A stretch of DNA of 64,000 nucleotides from Methylomonas sp. LL1 (lineage in GTDB: Bacteria; Pseudomonadota; Gammaproteobacteria; Methylococcales; Methylomonadaceae): the NCBI RefSeq assembly GCF_015711015.1, contig NZ_CP064653.1:4216001-4280000 (forward strand). Direction: 5' to 3'. A program made the position numbers and the translations under genes. Below, one piece after another: positions 49,251-60,992 of this stretch. The notes beneath the pieces are model-generated. The model was not told the origin of the DNA, made no database searches, and saw only the letters and a list, made by a program, of their open reading frames with translations. The stretch's first letter is position 1; every line of letters starts with the position of its first letter.

Positions 49251-51347
49251 ATGCCACGGAAGACGCCAATTGAGCTGTACCGTAATATCGGAATTATGGC
49301 TCACATCGATGCGGGAAAGACGACGACAACCGAGCGAATTTTGTTTTATACCGGCGTGTCGCACAAGATTGGTGAAGTGCATGACGGTGCAGCTACCATG
49401 GATTGGATGGAGCAGGAGCAGGAGCGAGGGATAACGATTACCTCGGCAGCTACGACCTGTTTCTGGTCCGGCATGGATAAGCAATATGCCCAGCATCGGA
49501 TCAATATTATCGATACGCCTGGGCATGTTGACTTTACCATAGAAGTTGAACGCTCATTAAGGGTGTTGGACGGGGCATGTGCTGTATTTTGCGCGGTGGG
49601 AGGTGTTGAGCCTCAGTCCGAAGCAGTTTGGCGGCAAGCGAATAAATACCATGTTCCACGCTTGGCATTCGTTAATAAAATGGACAGAACCGGCGCCGAC
49701 TTTGTTCGGGTGGTTGAGCAAATCAAAAGCCGCTTGGGCGCTATGGTTGTTGCGATGCAGTTGCCTATAGGCGTCGAGGAGACGTTTGAGGGCGTTGTAG
49801 ACCTTATCCGGATGAAGGCTGTCTACTGGAAGGAAGATGATCTGGGTGTAACGCATCTGGAAAAAGAGATTCCGGCGGATATGGTTGCAGCGGCATCTAT
49901 CTATCGCGAACGCTTGATGGAAATGGCGGCCGAGGGCTCGGAGCAGCTAACGGAAAAATATCTTGAGGAAGGCGAATTGTCTGAAGCCGAGATAAAGCAA
50001 GGAATAAGGCAGCAGGTAATAAATACTACGTTAGTGCCGGTTTACTGCGGCTCGGCATTTAAGAATAAAGGCGTTCAATGTTTATTGGACGGTGTGGTCG
50101 AATTTCTGCCTTCTCCAGTTGATAAGCCGGCTATAAAGGGATTTGTTGATGGCAAGGAAACGCTAGATGAAAGATTGGCGGATGATGGGCAGCCATTTTC
50201 GGCTTTAGCATTCAAGATTGCATCGGATCCCTTTGTTGGGATTTTGACATTTATACGGGTTTATTCAGGTGTATTGAAATCCGGTGATGCGATTCTCAAT
50301 GCGGGCAAGGGAAAAAGAGAGCGCGTTGGCCGGATTGTGCAGATGCACGCCAACAGTCGTGAAGAGGTCGGTGAGGTTAGGGCTGGTGATATCGCGGCGG
50401 TCATAGGTATGAAGGATGTCACCACGGGCGATACATTTTGCGCCATGGATTCACCCATACTGCTCGAGAAAATGGAGTTCCCTGAGCCTGTTATCGCGGT
50501 AGCGGTGGAGCCGAAGACTAAAGCGGATCAGGATAAGATGGGAAGCGCGCTTGCAAGGTTGGCGCAAGAAGATCCCTCGTTTCGAGTTAATACGGACGCC
50601 GAGTCGGGGCAAACGATTATTTCCGGTATGGGTGAGTTGCACTTGGAAATAATTGTAGACAGAATGAAAAGGGAGTTTAACGTTGTTGCCAATGTAGGTG
50701 CTCCGCAAGTGGCTTATAGGGAAACCATTAAGAAGACCGTGGAGTGCGAAGGTAAATTCATTAGGCAAACAGGGGGGCGTGGGCAGTATGGTCACGTCTG
50801 GTTGCGCTTAGAATCAAGGGAGCTAGGTTCAGGCTATCAGTTTGTTAATGAGGTGGTCGGAGGAGTAATTCCTAAGGAATTTATCCCCGCCATAGATAAA
50901 GGCATACAAGAACAAATGGAAAATGGCATAATAGCCGGCTTCCCCGTGGTAGATGTAAAAGTTAGTTTGTTCGATGGGTCATATCATGATGTGGATTCGA
51001 ATGAAATGGCTTTCAAAATTGCAGGATCGATTGCCTTCAAGGAAGGGGCGGAAACTGCAAATCCTGTGTTGCTGGAACCCATTATGAAAGTTGAAGTAGT
51101 GACTCCAGAGGATTATATGGGCGAAGTTGTTGGTGATATAAATCGGCGTAGGGGTGTGATCCATGGCATGTTAGATGTGCCAGCTGGAAAAGCAGTCGAG
51201 TGTGAGGTTCCGCTCGCTGAAATGTTCGGATACGCAACCGATTTGAGATCGGCAACTCAGGGAAGGGCGACATACAGTATGCAGTTTGAAAAATATAACG
51301 AAGCACCTGCAAATATTGCGGAAGCTATTATTAGAAAAGTATTTTAA
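49251..51347 (+). CDS. fusA: Elongation factor G
   Basis: A 698-residue translocase GTPase (E. coli 704). The P loop is AHIDAGKTT (about 17-25), with switch [11 protein letters not shown] and [10 protein letters not shown] as the guanine motif; domains II-V follow, including the [12 protein letters not shown] segment of domain IV. It is the canonical translocation factor by context. Codon choice looks weaker than in tuf and rpoB (frequent AGG, ATA and GGG by eye). The ribosome site is poor, as if coupled to rpsG. Confidence 0.97.
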   Translation: MPRKTPIELYRNIGIMAHIDAGKTTTTERILFYTGVSHKIGEVHDGAATMDWMEQEQERGITITSAATTCFWSGMDKQYAQHRINIIDTPGHVDFTIEVERSLRVLDGACAVFCAVGGVEPQSEAVWRQANKYHVPRLAFVNKMDRTGADFVRVVEQIKSRLGAMVVAMQLPIGVEETFEGVVDLIRMKAVYWKEDDLGVTHLEKEIPADMVAAASIYRERLMEMAAEGSEQLTEKYLEEGELSEAEIKQGIRQQVINTTLVPVYCGSAFKNKGVQCLLDGVVEFLPSPVDKPAIKGFVDGKETLDERLADDGQPFSALAFKIASDPFVGILTFIRVYSGVLKSGDAILNAGKGKRERVGRIVQMHANSREEVGEVRAGDIAAVIGMKDVTTGDTFCAMDSPILLEKMEFPEPVIAVAVEPKTKADQDKMGSALARLAQEDPSFRVNTDAESGQTIISGMGELHLEIIVDRMKREFNVVANVGAPQVAYRETIKKTVECEGKFIRQTGGRGQYGHVWLRLESRELGSGYQFVNEVVGGVIPKEFIPAIDKGIQEQMENGIIAGFPVVDVKVSLFDGSYHDVDSNEMAFKIAGSIAFKEGAETANPVLLEPIMKVEVVTPEDYMGEVVGDINRRRGVIHGMLDVPAGKAVECEVPLAEMFGYATDLRSATQGRATYSMQFEKYNEAPANIAEAIIRKVF

Positions 51348-51375
51348 ATCTTTTATAAATATTAGGTATTGACTC

Positions 51376-52566
51376 ATGGCTAAAGAAAAATTTGAAAGAA
51401 AAAAACCGCACGTAAACGTGGGTACAATCGGTCACGTTGACCATGGTAAAACCACATTGACAGCGGCTCTGACCAAAGTAATGGCTGAACTGCAAGGCGG
51501 CGAAGTAAAAGCTTTCGATCAAATTGATAATGCCCCGGAAGAACGCGCACGTGGTATTACTATTTCTACCTCGCACGTGGAGTACGAATCCGCCAACCGC
51601 CACTATGCGCACGTTGACTGCCCCGGTCATGCCGACTATGTCAAAAACATGATTACCGGTGCGGCGCAAATGGACGGCGCGATTCTGGTTTGCTCCGCGG
51701 CGGACGGCCCAATGCCGCAAACTCGCGAACACATTCTGTTGTCTCGCCAAGTTGGTGTGCCATATATCGTGGTATTCCTGAACAAAGCCGACATGGTTGA
51801 CGATGCTGAGTTGATCGAACTGGTTGAAATGGAAATTCGCGAGTTGTTAAATCAATATGAATTCCCAGGCGATGACACGCCAATTATCGTTGGCTCCGCC
51901 CTGAAGGCGTTGGAAGGCGATCAAAGTGAAATCGGCGTGGCTTCGGTTGTTAAGCTGGTTGAAGCGCTGGATAGCTATATTCCAGAGCCAGAACGTGCCA
52001 TCGACGGCAAATTCCTGATGCCAATCGAAGACGTATTCTCAATCTCCGGTCGCGGCACCGTGGTAACCGGTCGTGTCGAGCGCGGTATCATCAAAGTCGG
52101 TGAAGCGGTTGAGATCGTTGGTATTAAAGACACCGTTCAAACCACCTGTACCGGTGTTGAAATGTTCCGTAAACTGCTGGATCAAGGTCAAGCGGGCGAT
52201 AACGTCGGTGTATTGTTGCGTGGTACCAAAAGGGAAGACGTTGAGCGTGGTCAAGTATTGGCGCACGTTAACTCAATTAAGCCGCACTCGCATTTTAAAG
52301 CTGAAATCTACGTATTGTCCAAGGATGAAGGTGGTCGTCACACGCCATTCTTCAACGGCTACCGTCCACAGTTCTACTTTAGAACGACCGACGTAACCGG
52401 TGCGGTTGAGTTGCCTGAAGGCGTAGAGATGGTAATGCCGGGCGATAACATCGCGGTTACCGTAAAATTGATCGCGCCAATCGCGATGGAAGACGGCTTG
52501 CGTTTCGCGATCCGTGAAGGTGGTCGTACCGTCGGTGCGGGTGTTGTTGCTTCAATCATTGAGTAA
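51376..52566 (+). CDS. tuf: Elongation factor Tu, copy 2
   Basis: A 396-residue protein identical to copy 1 at 35167. Four silent differences are visible: the base at 51624 (C for T at 35415) and three in the last four codons. Flanking sequences are unrelated, so the copies are homogenised by gene conversion. This is the str-operon tuf, directly followed by rpsJ after 6 bp. Confidence 0.98.
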   Translation: MAKEKFERKKPHVNVGTIGHVDHGKTTLTAALTKVMAELQGGEVKAFDQIDNAPEERARGITISTSHVEYESANRHYAHVDCPGHADYVKNMITGAAQMDGAILVCSAADGPMPQTREHILLSRQVGVPYIVVFLNKADMVDDAELIELVEMEIRELLNQYEFPGDDTPIIVGSALKALEGDQSEIGVASVVKLVEALDSYIPEPERAIDGKFLMPIEDVFSISGRGTVVTGRVERGIIKVGEAVEIVGIKDTVQTTCTGVEMFRKLLDQGQAGDNVGVLLRGTKREDVERGQVLAHVNSIKPHSHFKAEIYVLSKDEGGRHTPFFNGYRPQFYFRTTDVTGAVELPEGVEMVMPGDNIAVTVKLIAPIAMEDGLRFAIREGGRTVGAGVVASIIE

Positions 52567-52572
52567 TAAAAG

Positions 52573-52884
52573 ATGGCTAATCAAACTATCCGTATCCAAT
52601 TGAAAGCATTCGATCATAAATTGATTGATCAATCGGCGGGTGAAATTGTTGAAACAGCAAAGAGAACGGGCGCGCAAGTAAAAGGCCCTATTCCGCTGCC
52701 AACACGCAAAGAACGCTTCACCATTCTGATTTCTCCGCATGTTAATAAAGACGCGCGGGATCAGTATGAGTTGAGAACTTACAAAAGGTTGCTTGATATT
52801 GTCGAGCCTACCGATAAAACCGTGGATGCACTGATGAAACTTGATCTTGCAGCTGGGGTTGATGTTCAAATTAAGCTTAAATAA
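52573..52884 (+). CDS. rpsJ: 30S ribosomal protein S10
   Basis: A 103-residue protein, same length as in E. coli, of the 30S head and also the NusE subunit of antitermination complexes. [16 protein letters not shown] begins it and the loop [16 protein letters not shown] is conserved. It starts 6 bp after tuf, so the S10 operon here continues from str and there is no room for an S10-type leader. Confidence 0.97.
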   Translation: MANQTIRIQLKAFDHKLIDQSAGEIVETAKRTGAQVKGPIPLPTRKERFTILISPHVNKDARDQYELRTYKRLLDIVEPTDKTVDALMKLDLAAGVDVQIKLK

Positions 52885-52913
52885 TAGCTAGAAATATTTA
52901 GAGGAATTGGCAG

Positions 52914-53564
52914 ATGTCAATAGGTCTTGTTGGTCGTAAATGTGGTATGACCCGAATTTTTTGTGAAGATGGTACTTCCGTGCCGGTTACTGTGTTGAGT
53001 GTGGAATCTAATCGTGTGATTCAGGTGAAAAGCTTGGAAAATGATGGTTACCGCGCTATTCAAGTTGCCGCTGGTGATGTTAAATCTTCAAAAGTTAATA
53101 AAGCTATGGCGGGTCACTATGCGGCAGCAAATGTGACTGCTGGTCGTGGTTTGTGGGAATTCAGATTAAAAGACGACGAAGGCGTTGATTTGTCTGCCGG
53201 TTCGGAATTGACTGTTAGCGTCTTCGAAGCGGGTCAAATGATAGATGTGTCGGGTACCAGCATCGGTAAAGGTTTTGCCGGTACCGTAAAAAGATATAAT
53301 TTCAGAACTCAAGACGCTACGCATGGTAACTCAAGATCACACCGGGTACCTGGTTCAAATGGTATGAACCAAACACCAGGACGTGTATTTAAGGGTAAAA
53401 AAATGTGCGGTCACATGGGGGCGGCTAAAACAACCGTGCAAAATCTGACTATCCATTCTGTAGATATGGAAAGAAATCTGATTTTGGTAAAAGGTGCTGT
53501 TCCAGGGGCCAAAGGTGGTGATGTTGTCATTACGCCCGCAGTCAAAATGTTAAATAAAGGTTAA
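52914..53564 (+). CDS. rplC: 50S ribosomal protein L3
   Basis: A 216-residue early-assembly protein whose extension reaches the peptidyl-transferase centre. [17 protein letters not shown] opens it, and the central [20 protein letters not shown] keeps the glutamine (Gln153 here) methylated by PrmB in E. coli. AGAGGA precedes the ATG. Confidence 0.97.
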   Translation: MSIGLVGRKCGMTRIFCEDGTSVPVTVLSVESNRVIQVKSLENDGYRAIQVAAGDVKSSKVNKAMAGHYAAANVTAGRGLWEFRLKDDEGVDLSAGSELTVSVFEAGQMIDVSGTSIGKGFAGTVKRYNFRTQDATHGNSRSHRVPGSNGMNQTPGRVFKGKKMCGHMGAAKTTVQNLTIHSVDMERNLILVKGAVPGAKGGDVVITPAVKMLNKG

Positions 53565-53567
53565 GTC

Positions 53568-54182
53568 ATGAGTTTGCAAATACCTGCAATCAGTAATCAA
53601 GGTGCCGCGCTGAGTGTTTCTGAATCAGTTTTTGGCCAGGATTTCAACGAAACTTTAGTCCATCAGTTGGTTGTGAAATATATGGCAACCGCAAGGGCGG
53701 GTACAAAAGCACAAAAAAATCGTGCGGCGGTTAGTGGTGGCGGCGCTAAGCCATTTAGACAAAAAGGCACCGGTCGCGCGCGCGCTGGTACAACTAGAAG
53801 TCCAATCTGGAGAACTGGTGGTGTCGCATTCGCTGCTCAGCCTAGATCTTTCGATCAAAAGTTGAATAAAAAAATGTACAAAGTCGGCATCCGTTCCATC
53901 TTTTCGGAACTGCTTAGACAAGACAGAATTGCAATTTGTGATGACATAATCCCAGCAAGCCCTAGAACAAAAGATTTTGTTGCAAAGATTAAACAAATCG
54001 ATGCAAAACGCCTTTTGGTGGTGGTTGAAGAGTTGAATGAAAACTTGATCCTGGCTGCACGCAATTTACCGTATATTGCGGTTGTTACCCCAACGAGTGT
54101 TGACCCTGTTTCTTTGGTCTCCGCTGATAAGGTAATTGCAACAACGGCAGCATTAAAGCAGATTGAGGAGCGATTGGCATGA
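53568..54182 (+). CDS. rplD: 50S ribosomal protein L4
   Basis: A 204-residue exit-tunnel protein. The extended loop KPFRQKGTGRARAGTTRSP reaches the tunnel. In E. coli L4 represses the S10 operon through the S10 leader, which is absent here. It overlaps rplW by 4 bp (ATGA). Confidence 0.96.
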   Translation: MSLQIPAISNQGAALSVSESVFGQDFNETLVHQLVVKYMATARAGTKAQKNRAAVSGGGAKPFRQKGTGRARAGTTRSPIWRTGGVAFAAQPRSFDQKLNKKMYKVGIRSIFSELLRQDRIAICDDIIPASPRTKDFVAKIKQIDAKRLLVVVEELNENLILAARNLPYIAVVTPTSVDPVSLVSADKVIATTAALKQIEERLA

Positions 54183-54478
54183 GTATTCAACAGATAAAAT
54201 TAGCGAGCATTTTGACCGCGCCGATCGTGTCGGAAAAAAGCTCTAACGTTGCGGATAAAAGCAATCAGTTCGTGTTTAAAGTGGCAAAGACTGCCACTAA
54301 GTTACAAATTAAAAACGCGGTTGAATTGATGTTTGGTGTAAAGGTTGAGACAGTACGTGTCCTGAATGTTAAAGGCAAAGTTAAACGCTTTGGGCGTTCA
54401 TTGGGCAAGAGATCGGATTGGAAAAAGGCTTACGTCAAGTTACAGTCCGGACAAAACATCGAATTAGCAACAGCTTAA
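54179..54478 (+). CDS. rplW: 50S ribosomal protein L23
   Basis: A 99-residue exit-port protein, docking site for trigger factor and signal recognition particle. It opens with IKLASILTAPIVSEKSSNVA and carries VKRFGRSLGKRSDWKKAYV in its tunnel loop. Coupled to rplD by overlap. Confidence 0.96.
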   Translation: MSIQQIKLASILTAPIVSEKSSNVADKSNQFVFKVAKTATKLQIKNAVELMFGVKVETVRVLNVKGKVKRFGRSLGKRSDWKKAYVKLQSGQNIELATA

Positions 54479-54509
54479 GTATAAAGATCAATAGGAGCGG
54501 TAGAAAAGC

Positions 54510-55337
54510 ATGGCTATTCTAAAATCAAAACCGACCTCTCCAGGTTCTCGGTTTGTAGTGCGTGTACAAAATGATGATTTGCATAAGGGTAAGCCATTTG
54601 CACAGCTACTAGAAAAAAAGAGTAAATCTGGTGGTCGTAACAATATGGGCCGAATTACAACTCGGCATGTTGGTGGAGGACATAAGCAGTTCTACCGCAT
54701 CATTGACTTTAAACGCAATAAAACCAATATACCAGCGGTAGTGGAAAGGCTCGAATACGACCCTAACAGAACCGCTAATATCGCACTGGTGTTGTACAAA
54801 GATGGTGAACGAAAATACATCATCGCACCAAAGGGTATTGAAGTAGGTCAAGAAATATTAAGTGCTGAGACAACACAAGTTAAGCCAGGTAACTGCATGC
54901 CTTTGCGCAACATGCCACTGGGTACGACCATACACTGTGTTGAACTTAAGCCTGGCAAAGGTGCCCAGATTGCAAGGAGTGCCGGAACCTCGGTACAGTT
55001 AGTTGCAAAAGACGGTGCTTATGTAACCATTCGTTTGCGTTCCGGTGAAATGCGTAAAGTAATGTCGGATTGCAAAGGGGTGGTTGGCGAAGTGTCAAAC
55101 TCCGAGCATAACCTGATTTCACTAGGTAAAGCGGGCGCTAAACGATGGAGAGGTGTTCGTCCAACCGTTCGTGGTGTGGCGATGAATCCTGTTGACCATC
55201 CTCATGGTGGTGGCGAGGGTAGAACATCGGGTGGTAGACATCCTGTTTCTCCTTGGGGTACACCTGCAAAAGGTTATAAAACTCGCAAAAATAAACGTAC
55301 TAGCAATATGATTGTTAGACGCCGTAAGCAAAAATAA
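54510..55337 (+). CDS. rplB: 50S ribosomal protein L2
   Basis: A 275-residue 23S-binding protein near the peptidyl-transferase centre. Conserved blocks are [22 protein letters not shown]-type [16 protein letters not shown], and [15 protein letters not shown] with the critical histidine. Ends in a basic tail ([10 protein letters not shown]). Start at ATG 54510 after AGGAG. Confidence 0.97.
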   Translation: MAILKSKPTSPGSRFVVRVQNDDLHKGKPFAQLLEKKSKSGGRNNMGRITTRHVGGGHKQFYRIIDFKRNKTNIPAVVERLEYDPNRTANIALVLYKDGERKYIIAPKGIEVGQEILSAETTQVKPGNCMPLRNMPLGTTIHCVELKPGKGAQIARSAGTSVQLVAKDGAYVTIRLRSGEMRKVMSDCKGVVGEVSNSEHNLISLGKAGAKRWRGVRPTVRGVAMNPVDHPHGGGEGRTSGGRHPVSPWGTPAKGYKTRKNKRTSNMIVRRRKQK

Positions 55338-55349
55338 GAGGTAGCAAAC

Positions 55350-55622
55350 GTGCCGCGTTCAATTAAAAAAGGTCCATTTATTGATCATCATCTGCTGAAA
55401 AAAGTTGAAGAAGCAGTGAGAACAAATAATCGGAAACCGATTAAAACTTGGTCAAGAAGATCCATGATTAGTCCTGATATGCTGGGTCTGACCATAGCTG
55501 TGCACAATGGCAAGCAGCATGTTCCTGTTTTGATCTCGGAAAACATGGTTGGTCATAAGTTGGGTGAGTTTTCACCGACAAGAACTTATAAAGGCCATAT
55601 TGTAGATAAAAAATCAAGATAG
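55350..55622 (+). CDS. rpsS: 30S ribosomal protein S19
   Basis: A 90-residue 30S head protein with GTG start at 55350. It opens [18 protein letters not shown] and contains [20 protein letters not shown] and [14 protein letters not shown], all canonical. AGAGG lies upstream. Confidence 0.97.
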   Translation: MPRSIKKGPFIDHHLLKKVEEAVRTNNRKPIKTWSRRSMISPDMLGLTIAVHNGKQHVPVLISENMVGHKLGEFSPTRTYKGHIVDKKSR

Positions 55623-55630
55623 GAGCTAAA

Positions 55631-55963
55631 GTGGAAGTTTCAGCTAAATTAAGTAATGCTCCATTATCTGCGCAAAAAGCCAGATTAGTGGGTGATCAAA
55701 TACGTGGTTTACCAGTTGAAAAGGCGTTGAATATATTGAACTTTAGTTCAAAGAAAGCAGCCGCCATCATCAAGAAAGTTCTAGAATCAGCTATTGCCAA
55801 TGCAGAGCATAACGAAAGCGCGGACGTTGACGAATTAAAAGTATCCACTGTTTTTGTTAACGAAGGAAGAACTTTGAAAAGGATCAGTGCAAGGGCTAAA
55901 GGACGTGCTAATCACATTCTGAAAAGAACTTGTCACATAACAATTAAAGTAGCAGAAAGCTAA
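55631..55963 (+). CDS. rplV: 50S ribosomal protein L22
   Basis: A 110-residue protein, same length as in E. coli, lining the exit tunnel. GTG start at 55631 after AGGAGC. Motifs are [20 protein letters not shown] and the tunnel hairpin [20 protein letters not shown], where macrolide resistance changes occur; no deletion is seen. Confidence 0.97.
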   Translation: MEVSAKLSNAPLSAQKARLVGDQIRGLPVEKALNILNFSSKKAAAIIKKVLESAIANAEHNESADVDELKVSTVFVNEGRTLKRISARAKGRANHILKRTCHITIKVAES

Positions 55964-55975
55964 TAGAGGTAGAAA

Positions 55976-56647
55976 ATGGGTCAAAAGGTTCATCCCACGG
56001 GCATACGTCTCGGGATTGTTAAAGATTGGACTTCAAGATGGTATGCAAATAGCCAGAATTACCCTGTTCTTCTGTTACAAGATCTGAAAGTTCGCGAATA
56101 CATCAAGAAGAAATTAGCGCATGCTTCTGTCAGCAGGGTTCAAATCAATAGGCCTGCAAATAATGCGAATATTACCGTGCATACCGCTCGTCCTGGTATT
56201 GTCATTGGTAAGAAAGGGGAGGATATAGACGTTTTGAGGCAAGACATCTCCAAAATGATGGGAGTGCCTGTTCAGCTGAACGTTGAAGAAATCCGGAAGC
56301 CTGAGTTAGATGCATATTTGGTAGCCGAAAGTATTGCGCAACAGTTAGAAAAACGCATTATGTACCGTAGGGCAATGAAAAGGGCTGTTACGAACACCAT
56401 GAGACTGGGTGCTGAAGGTATCAAAATTACTGTTGCGGGACGTTTGAACGGAGCCGAAATCGCGCGTACCGAATGGTATAGAGAAGGGCGCGTTCCACTG
56501 CACACACTGCGTGCCGATATCGATTACGGCACGGCTGAAGCGAAAACCACCTACGGTATCATCGGTATTAAAGTCTGGATCTTCAAAGGTGAAGTCTTCA
56601 ATATGGATGCTCATACAGCTTCATTGAACTCTGATTCTAAAAAATAG
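55976..56647 (+). CDS. rpsC: 30S ribosomal protein S3
   Basis: A 223-residue protein of the mRNA entry channel. It opens [19 protein letters not shown], has the KH-domain loop [14 protein letters not shown], and the C-terminal [20 protein letters not shown]. About ten residues shorter at the C-terminus than E. coli S3. Confidence 0.97.
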   Translation: MGQKVHPTGIRLGIVKDWTSRWYANSQNYPVLLLQDLKVREYIKKKLAHASVSRVQINRPANNANITVHTARPGIVIGKKGEDIDVLRQDISKMMGVPVQLNVEEIRKPELDAYLVAESIAQQLEKRIMYRRAMKRAVTNTMRLGAEGIKITVAGRLNGAEIARTEWYREGRVPLHTLRADIDYGTAEAKTTYGIIGIKVWIFKGEVFNMDAHTASLNSDSKK

Positions 56648-56663
56648 TTGAAGGAATAAGAAT

Positions 56664-57077
56664 ATGCTTCAGCCGAAAAGAACAAAATTTAGAAAACAAC
56701 ATACCGGTAGAAATAACGGTACAGCCCTTCGGGGTTCGTCGGTTAGTTTTGGTGAGTATGGATTAAAGTCTATTAGCCGTGGTAGAATGACGGCCCGTCA
56801 AATCGAGGCGGCTCGTCGGGCAATCAGTCGTCACGTAAAACGGGGCGGAAAAATCTGGATTAGGGTTTTCCCGGACAAACCTATTACTAAAAAACCATTA
56901 GAAGTTCGTATGGGTAAAGGTAAAGGTAGTGTAGAATACTGGGTTGCTCAAATTAAACCCGGAACAATGTTATTTGAGATAGAAGGTGTGTCTGAAGAGC
57001 TTGCGCGTGAAGCGTTTGAGCTGGCGGCGGCAAAACTTCCGGTCAAGACAACATTTTCCGCACGGACAATAATGTAA
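56664..57077 (+). CDS. rplP: 50S ribosomal protein L16
   Basis: A 137-residue protein at the A-site side of the 50[18 protein letters not shown] is canonical, as is [20 protein letters not shown]. The basic segment includes the arginine hydroxylated in E. coli. Its stop overlaps the rpmC start by one base. Confidence 0.97.
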   Translation: MLQPKRTKFRKQHTGRNNGTALRGSSVSFGEYGLKSISRGRMTARQIEAARRAISRHVKRGGKIWIRVFPDKPITKKPLEVRMGKGKGSVEYWVAQIKPGTMLFEIEGVSEELAREAFELAAAKLPVKTTFSARTIM

Positions 57078-57268
57078 TGAAAGCGACAGAATTAAGAAAC
57101 AAGTCAAAAGATGAGTTGATGACCAATCTTTTGGAACTGACACGTGAGCAATTCAATTTGAGGATGCAAAAAGGCGCTGGTCAGCTGGTCAGGTCAAGCC
57201 AAGTAAAGCAGGTCAGACGCGATATAGCTCGTATCAATACTGTTTTAACTGAAATGGCGAGAGTCTAA
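57077..57268 (+). CDS. rpmC: 50S ribosomal protein L29
   Basis: A 63-residue two-helix protein near the tunnel exit, same length as in E. coli. [14 protein letters not shown] and [14 protein letters not shown] are conserved. Coupled to rplP through TAATG. Confidence 0.96.
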   Translation: MKATELRNKSKDELMTNLLELTREQFNLRMQKGAGQLVRSSQVKQVRRDIARINTVLTEMARV

Positions 57269-57270
57269 AA

Positions 57271-57534
57271 ATGAGTGACAAAGTAGAAAAAATCCGGACA
57301 GTGACGGGGCGCGTAGTTAGTAACAAGATGGACAAAACAGCTTCAGTGTTGGTTGAGCGTTTGGTAAAACATCCTGTGTACGGAAAATACGTTAAACGCT
57401 CGACAAAGTTCTTGGTCCATGATGAGAACAATCAATGCCAGGAAGGCGATATTGTCTCAATTGCTTCTTGCAGACCTTTGTCAAAAAACAAGACATTTAA
57501 ATTAGTGGAAGTGTTAGAAGCTTCTAACAAGTAA
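57271..57534 (+). CDS. rpsQ: 30S ribosomal protein S17
   Basis: An 87-residue OB-fold protein binding 16S rRNA early in assembly. [20 protein letters not shown] and the [20 protein letters not shown] loop are diagnostic. It begins 2 bp after rpmC. Confidence 0.97.
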   Translation: MSDKVEKIRTVTGRVVSNKMDKTASVLVERLVKHPVYGKYVKRSTKFLVHDENNQCQEGDIVSIASCRPLSKNKTFKLVEVLEASNK

Positions 57535-57562
57535 TTAATTAGAATTTAGTTGGGAATTTAAA

Positions 57563-57931
57563 ATGATTCAGATGCAAACTAGCCTTGACGTCGCCGACAA
57601 TAGCGGTGCAAAAAAGGTCATGTGTATCAAAGTATTGGGTGGCTCGCACAGACGCTATGCCGGTATAGGCGATATTATTAAAGTCAGTGTCAAGGATGCT
57701 ATGCCTCGCACTAGGGTAAAAAAAGGCGATGTCTATAATGCCCTGGTTGTCAGAACTCGTAAGGGAGTTCGTAGAGCGGATGGCTCTGTGATACGTTTTG
57801 ATGGCAATGCTGCAGTTATTTTAAATAACCAACTTCAGCCAATTGGTACCCGTATATTTGGGCCGGTCACAAGAGAATTAAGAGGGGATAAATTTATGAA
57901 AATTATCTCTCTTGCTCCTGAAGTTCTTTAA
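57563..57931 (+). CDS. rplN: 50S ribosomal protein L14
   Basis: A 122-residue protein on the 50S interface, contact of the silencing factor RsfS in relatives. [20 protein letters not shown] and the later [19 protein letters not shown] are canonical. First gene of the spc segment; no spc promoter is obvious in the short gap before it. Confidence 0.97.
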   Translation: MIQMQTSLDVADNSGAKKVMCIKVLGGSHRRYAGIGDIIKVSVKDAMPRTRVKKGDVYNALVVRTRKGVRRADGSVIRFDGNAAVILNNQLQPIGTRIFGPVTRELRGDKFMKIISLAPEVL

Positions 57932-57946
57932 ATATTAGGTGCCAGA

Positions 57947-58264
57947 ATGCAAAAGATTAAACAAGGCGATGAAGTAATCGTCATCGTAGGGAAAGATAAA
58001 GGTAAACTAGGGAAGGTTATCAAGATAATAAACGAAAAGAAGATATTGGTAGAAGGGATTAATACTGTTAAAAAACACCAAAGAGGCAATCCGAATTTGG
58101 GTGTTTCTGGTGGAATAGTAGATAAAGATATGCCTATCGATATTTCTAACGTGGCTTTATTCAATCCTAAGACTAAAAAAGCAGATCGTGTTGGGTTTAG
58201 AATTCTGGAAGATGGAAAAAAAGTCAGATTTTTTAAATCAACTAATGATGTTGTTGGTCTATAA
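57947..58264 (+). CDS. rplX: 50S ribosomal protein L24
   Basis: A 105-residue assembly initiator that binds the 5' end of 23S rRNA. The KOW motif is [20 protein letters not shown] and the following [16 protein letters not shown] is conserved. Confidence 0.96.
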   Translation: MQKIKQGDEVIVIVGKDKGKLGKVIKIINEKKILVEGINTVKKHQRGNPNLGVSGGIVDKDMPIDISNVALFNPKTKKADRVGFRILEDGKKVRFFKSTNDVVGL

Positions 58265-58270
58265 GGTAAT

Positions 58271-58816
58271 ATGGCTATGGCTAGATTAGAAGCAAAATAT
58301 AAAAGTGAAATTGTTCAAGCCATGCGGGAACAATTTGGTTATAAATCAATTATGCAAGTTCCCAAGTTGACCAAAATAACCCTGAATATGGGGGTTGGTG
58401 AAGCAATTGCGGATAAGAAAATATTGCAATCAGCAGTTGCGGATATGGAAAAAATATCCGGGCAAAAAGCAGTTGTTACATTGGCTAGAAAATCGATCGC
58501 GGGTTTCAAAATTCGTGACGATATGCCGATTGGCTGTAAAGTCACTTTACGTGGCGCCAAAATGTATGAATTCTTCGACAGATTGATAACCATTGCAATT
58601 CCGCGTATTCGTGATTTTAGAGGCATGAATACCAAAAGTTTTGATGGCCGTGGTAATTACACTTTGGGTATAAAAGAACAAATTATCTTTCCTGAAATTG
58701 ACTACGACAAAATTGACGCTCTTCGTGGCATGGATATTTGTATCACAACAACCGCGAAAACCGATGAAGAAGGTTTAGCATTGTTGAAGCAATTCAATTT
58801 TCCATTCAAAAACTAA
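58271..58816 (+). CDS. rplE: 50S ribosomal protein L5
   Basis: A 181-residue 5S-rRNA-binding protein of the central protuberance. ATG 58277 (MARLEAKYK) aligns with the E. coli start and would give 179 residues as in E. coli; ATG 58271 is two codons earlier and lies closer to AAGG, so either is possible. [14 protein letters not shown] and [20 protein letters not shown] are canonical. Confidence 0.96.
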   Translation: MAMARLEAKYKSEIVQAMREQFGYKSIMQVPKLTKITLNMGVGEAIADKKILQSAVADMEKISGQKAVVTLARKSIAGFKIRDDMPIGCKVTLRGAKMYEFFDRLITIAIPRIRDFRGMNTKSFDGRGNYTLGIKEQIIFPEIDYDKIDALRGMDICITTTAKTDEEGLALLKQFNFPFKN

Positions 58817-58827
58817 GGGCGCAGACA

Positions 58828-59133
58828 ATGGCAAAGAAATCAATGATTGCACGCGAAGTTAAACGTGCAAAGTTAATAAAAAAACATCAAGCCAAAAGAG
58901 ACTCTTTAAAAGAGTTAATTAGATCGCCTAATGCCTCTTTTGAAGATAAAGAAAATGCTCAACTCCAACTGCAGAAATTGCCGAGAGATTCCAGTAAATC
59001 CAGATTGCGCAATCGTTGTAATCTGACTGGTCGACCACACGGCTACTACAGAAAATTCGGCCTCAGTCGTAACAAATTGAGAGAAGCTACTATGCGTGGT
59101 GATGTGCCAGGTGTAACTAAGGCTAGCTGGTAA
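58828..59133 (+). CDS. rpsN: 30S ribosomal protein S14, zinc-free form
   Basis: A 101-residue S14 of the long C-minus type: only one cysteine and no CxxC pair, so it needs no zinc. [20 protein letters not shown] is the conserved block near the end. Confidence 0.97.
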   Translation: MAKKSMIAREVKRAKLIKKHQAKRDSLKELIRSPNASFEDKENAQLQLQKLPRDSSKSRLRNRCNLTGRPHGYYRKFGLSRNKLREATMRGDVPGVTKASW

Positions 59134-59164
59134 TTCTGTGCCCTTACGTTTTTGGAGAGATTAA

Positions 59165-59560
59165 ATGAGTATGACAGATCCAATTGCAGATATGTTGACC
59201 AGAATAAGAAACGGTCAGTCTGCAGGTAAAAAAAGTGTAAAAATGCCTTCGTCAAAATTAAAACTAGCAATAGCCAAAGTTTTAAAAGAGGAAGGTTATA
59301 TTTCTGACTATAAAACAGAAACTAGCGGTAGCCATATCGAAATGACCATTGATTTGAAATATTTCAATGGTGTGCCGGTTATTGAAAACGTAAAGCGTAT
59401 TAGTCGTCCTGGCCTAAGAATTTATAAATCCAAGGATGAATTGCCTAAGGTGTTGGGTGGTTTGGGTATAGCTATTGTATCCACCTCTAATGGTGTCATG
59501 ACAGATCGAGCCGCGCGTGCTATTGGGCATGGCGGCGAAGTGATTTGCACTGTTTGCTAG
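59165..59560 (+). CDS. rpsH: 30S ribosomal protein S8
   Basis: A 131-residue central-domain protein; in E. coli it represses the spc operon. It opens [18 protein letters not shown] as in E. coli, with GGAGA 8 nt upstream. [20 protein letters not shown] and the ending GGEVICTVC are conserved. Confidence 0.97.
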   Translation: MSMTDPIADMLTRIRNGQSAGKKSVKMPSSKLKLAIAKVLKEEGYISDYKTETSGSHIEMTIDLKYFNGVPVIENVKRISRPGLRIYKSKDELPKVLGGLGIAIVSTSNGVMTDRAARAIGHGGEVICTVC

Positions 59561-59574
59561 TTTAAGGAGATATC

Positions 59575-60108
59575 ATGTCAAGAGTAGCAAATGCTCCTAT
59601 CACCGTACCAGCAGGTGTGGATGTAAATCTGGATGGCAACACAATGCGGGTCAAAGGCAAATTAGGTGAATTAACTTTCGGTCTTCATGAGGCTGTTGAG
59701 CTGGATATTGAGCCGGGCTTAATTAAGATTAAGTGGAATGAAGGTACTAAAAATGCCAAGGCATTTGCCGGAACTGCAAGAGCGTCGATCAATAACATGG
59801 TTATTGGGGTATCCGAAGGTTTTGTAAAAAAGATGCTTTTGGTCGGTGTTGGTTACAGGGCTCAGGTTAAAGACAATCTTTTAACGCTTGCGCTTGGTTA
59901 TTCAAATCCAGTCGAATATATCGTCCCGGAAGGGGTTACGGTAGAGTTGCCGACACAAACTGAGTTGCTGGTTAAAGGCAGCGATAAGCAAAAAGTCGGT
60001 CAAGTAGCCTCGGAGATTAGATCATTTAGACCGCCTGAGCCGTATAAAGGCAAAGGGGTTAGAATTGCGGATGAATACGTTGCTCGTAAAGAAGCCAAGA
60101 AGAAATAG
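59575..60108 (+). CDS. rplF: 50S ribosomal protein L6
   Basis: A 177-residue protein at the factor-binding region, the same length as in E. coli. It begins [18 protein letters not shown] and ends with the signature [28 protein letters not shown] precedes the ATG. Confidence 0.97.
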   Translation: MSRVANAPITVPAGVDVNLDGNTMRVKGKLGELTFGLHEAVELDIEPGLIKIKWNEGTKNAKAFAGTARASINNMVIGVSEGFVKKMLLVGVGYRAQVKDNLLTLALGYSNPVEYIVPEGVTVELPTQTELLVKGSDKQKVGQVASEIRSFRPPEPYKGKGVRIADEYVARKEAKKK

Positions 60109-60116
60109 GTAAAATA

Positions 60117-60470
60117 ATGGATAAGAAGTCAGCCAGATTAAAAAGAGCTTTGAAATTGCGTTGCAAAATAAACAAGCTCGAAGTAAACAGACTAACCATT
60201 CACAGAACGTCACAACATATTTATGCTCAGGTTTTGAGTGTTGATGGAAAGGTAACACTTGCCGCCGCCTCTACGGTTCAAGCCGATATTAAAGGTGCTG
60301 TTAAAAATACTAGCAACATCAGTGCTGCAATGGAAGTTGGTAAAAAAGTTGCCGAGAAAGCGATTGCCGCCGGTGTAACACAGGTGGCCTTTGATCGTTC
60401 AGGTTTTAAATATCATGGTCGTGTAAAAGCATTGGCTGATGCTGCACGTGAAGCCGGCTTAAAGTTCTAG
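60117..60470 (+). CDS. rplR: 50S ribosomal protein L18
   Basis: A 117-residue 5S-rRNA-binding protein, same length as in E. coli. A basic N-terminus ([20 protein letters not shown]) precedes [15 protein letters not shown] and the conserved [20 protein letters not shown]. Confidence 0.97.
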   Translation: MDKKSARLKRALKLRCKINKLEVNRLTIHRTSQHIYAQVLSVDGKVTLAAASTVQADIKGAVKNTSNISAAMEVGKKVAEKAIAAGVTQVAFDRSGFKYHGRVKALADAAREAGLKF

Positions 60471-60480
60471 GGGAATTATT

Positions 60481-60987
60481 ATGGCAACAGCACCAGCGCA
60501 AGGCAGTACTGATGGATTACAGGAGAAGCTCGTTTCTGTAAGACGGGTGGCAAAAGTTGTAAAAGGTGGTAGAGTATTCGGTTTTGCCGCGCTCACAGTG
60601 GTGGGTGATGGCGAAGGCCGGGTAGGTTATGGCGTATCCAAGGCACGAGAAGTGCCGGTAGCCATACAAAAATCCCTTGAGCAAGCTAGAAAGAATATGA
60701 GAAAGGTTGCTCTAAAAGAAGGTACCTTGCAATACTCGATTATGTCGAACACCGGCGCGGCCAAGGTTTATATGCAACCAGCCTCCGAAGGTACCGGTAT
60801 CATTGCGGGCGGCGCCATGAGGGCTGTTTTTGAAGTCGTTGGCGTTCATAATGTATTAGCAAAGTGCATTGGTACTAGTAATCCGATCAATGTTGTCAGA
60901 GCGACAATTAATGGCCTGACTTCTATGCATGATGCTAAACAAATCGCGGCTAAACGCGGTTTGTCTGTTGATCAAATAACAGGATAA
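60481..60987 (+). CDS. rpsE: 30S ribosomal protein S5
   Basis: A 168-residue protein of the decoding-fidelity region and mRNA entry. [20 protein letters not shown] holds the spectinomycin-loop region in wild-type form, and [19 protein letters not shown] is conserved. Confidence 0.97.
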   Translation: MATAPAQGSTDGLQEKLVSVRRVAKVVKGGRVFGFAALTVVGDGEGRVGYGVSKAREVPVAIQKSLEQARKNMRKVALKEGTLQYSIMSNTGAAKVYMQPASEGTGIIAGGAMRAVFEVVGVHNVLAKCIGTSNPINVVRATINGLTSMHDAKQIAAKRGLSVDQITG

Positions 60988-60992
60988 TTATC

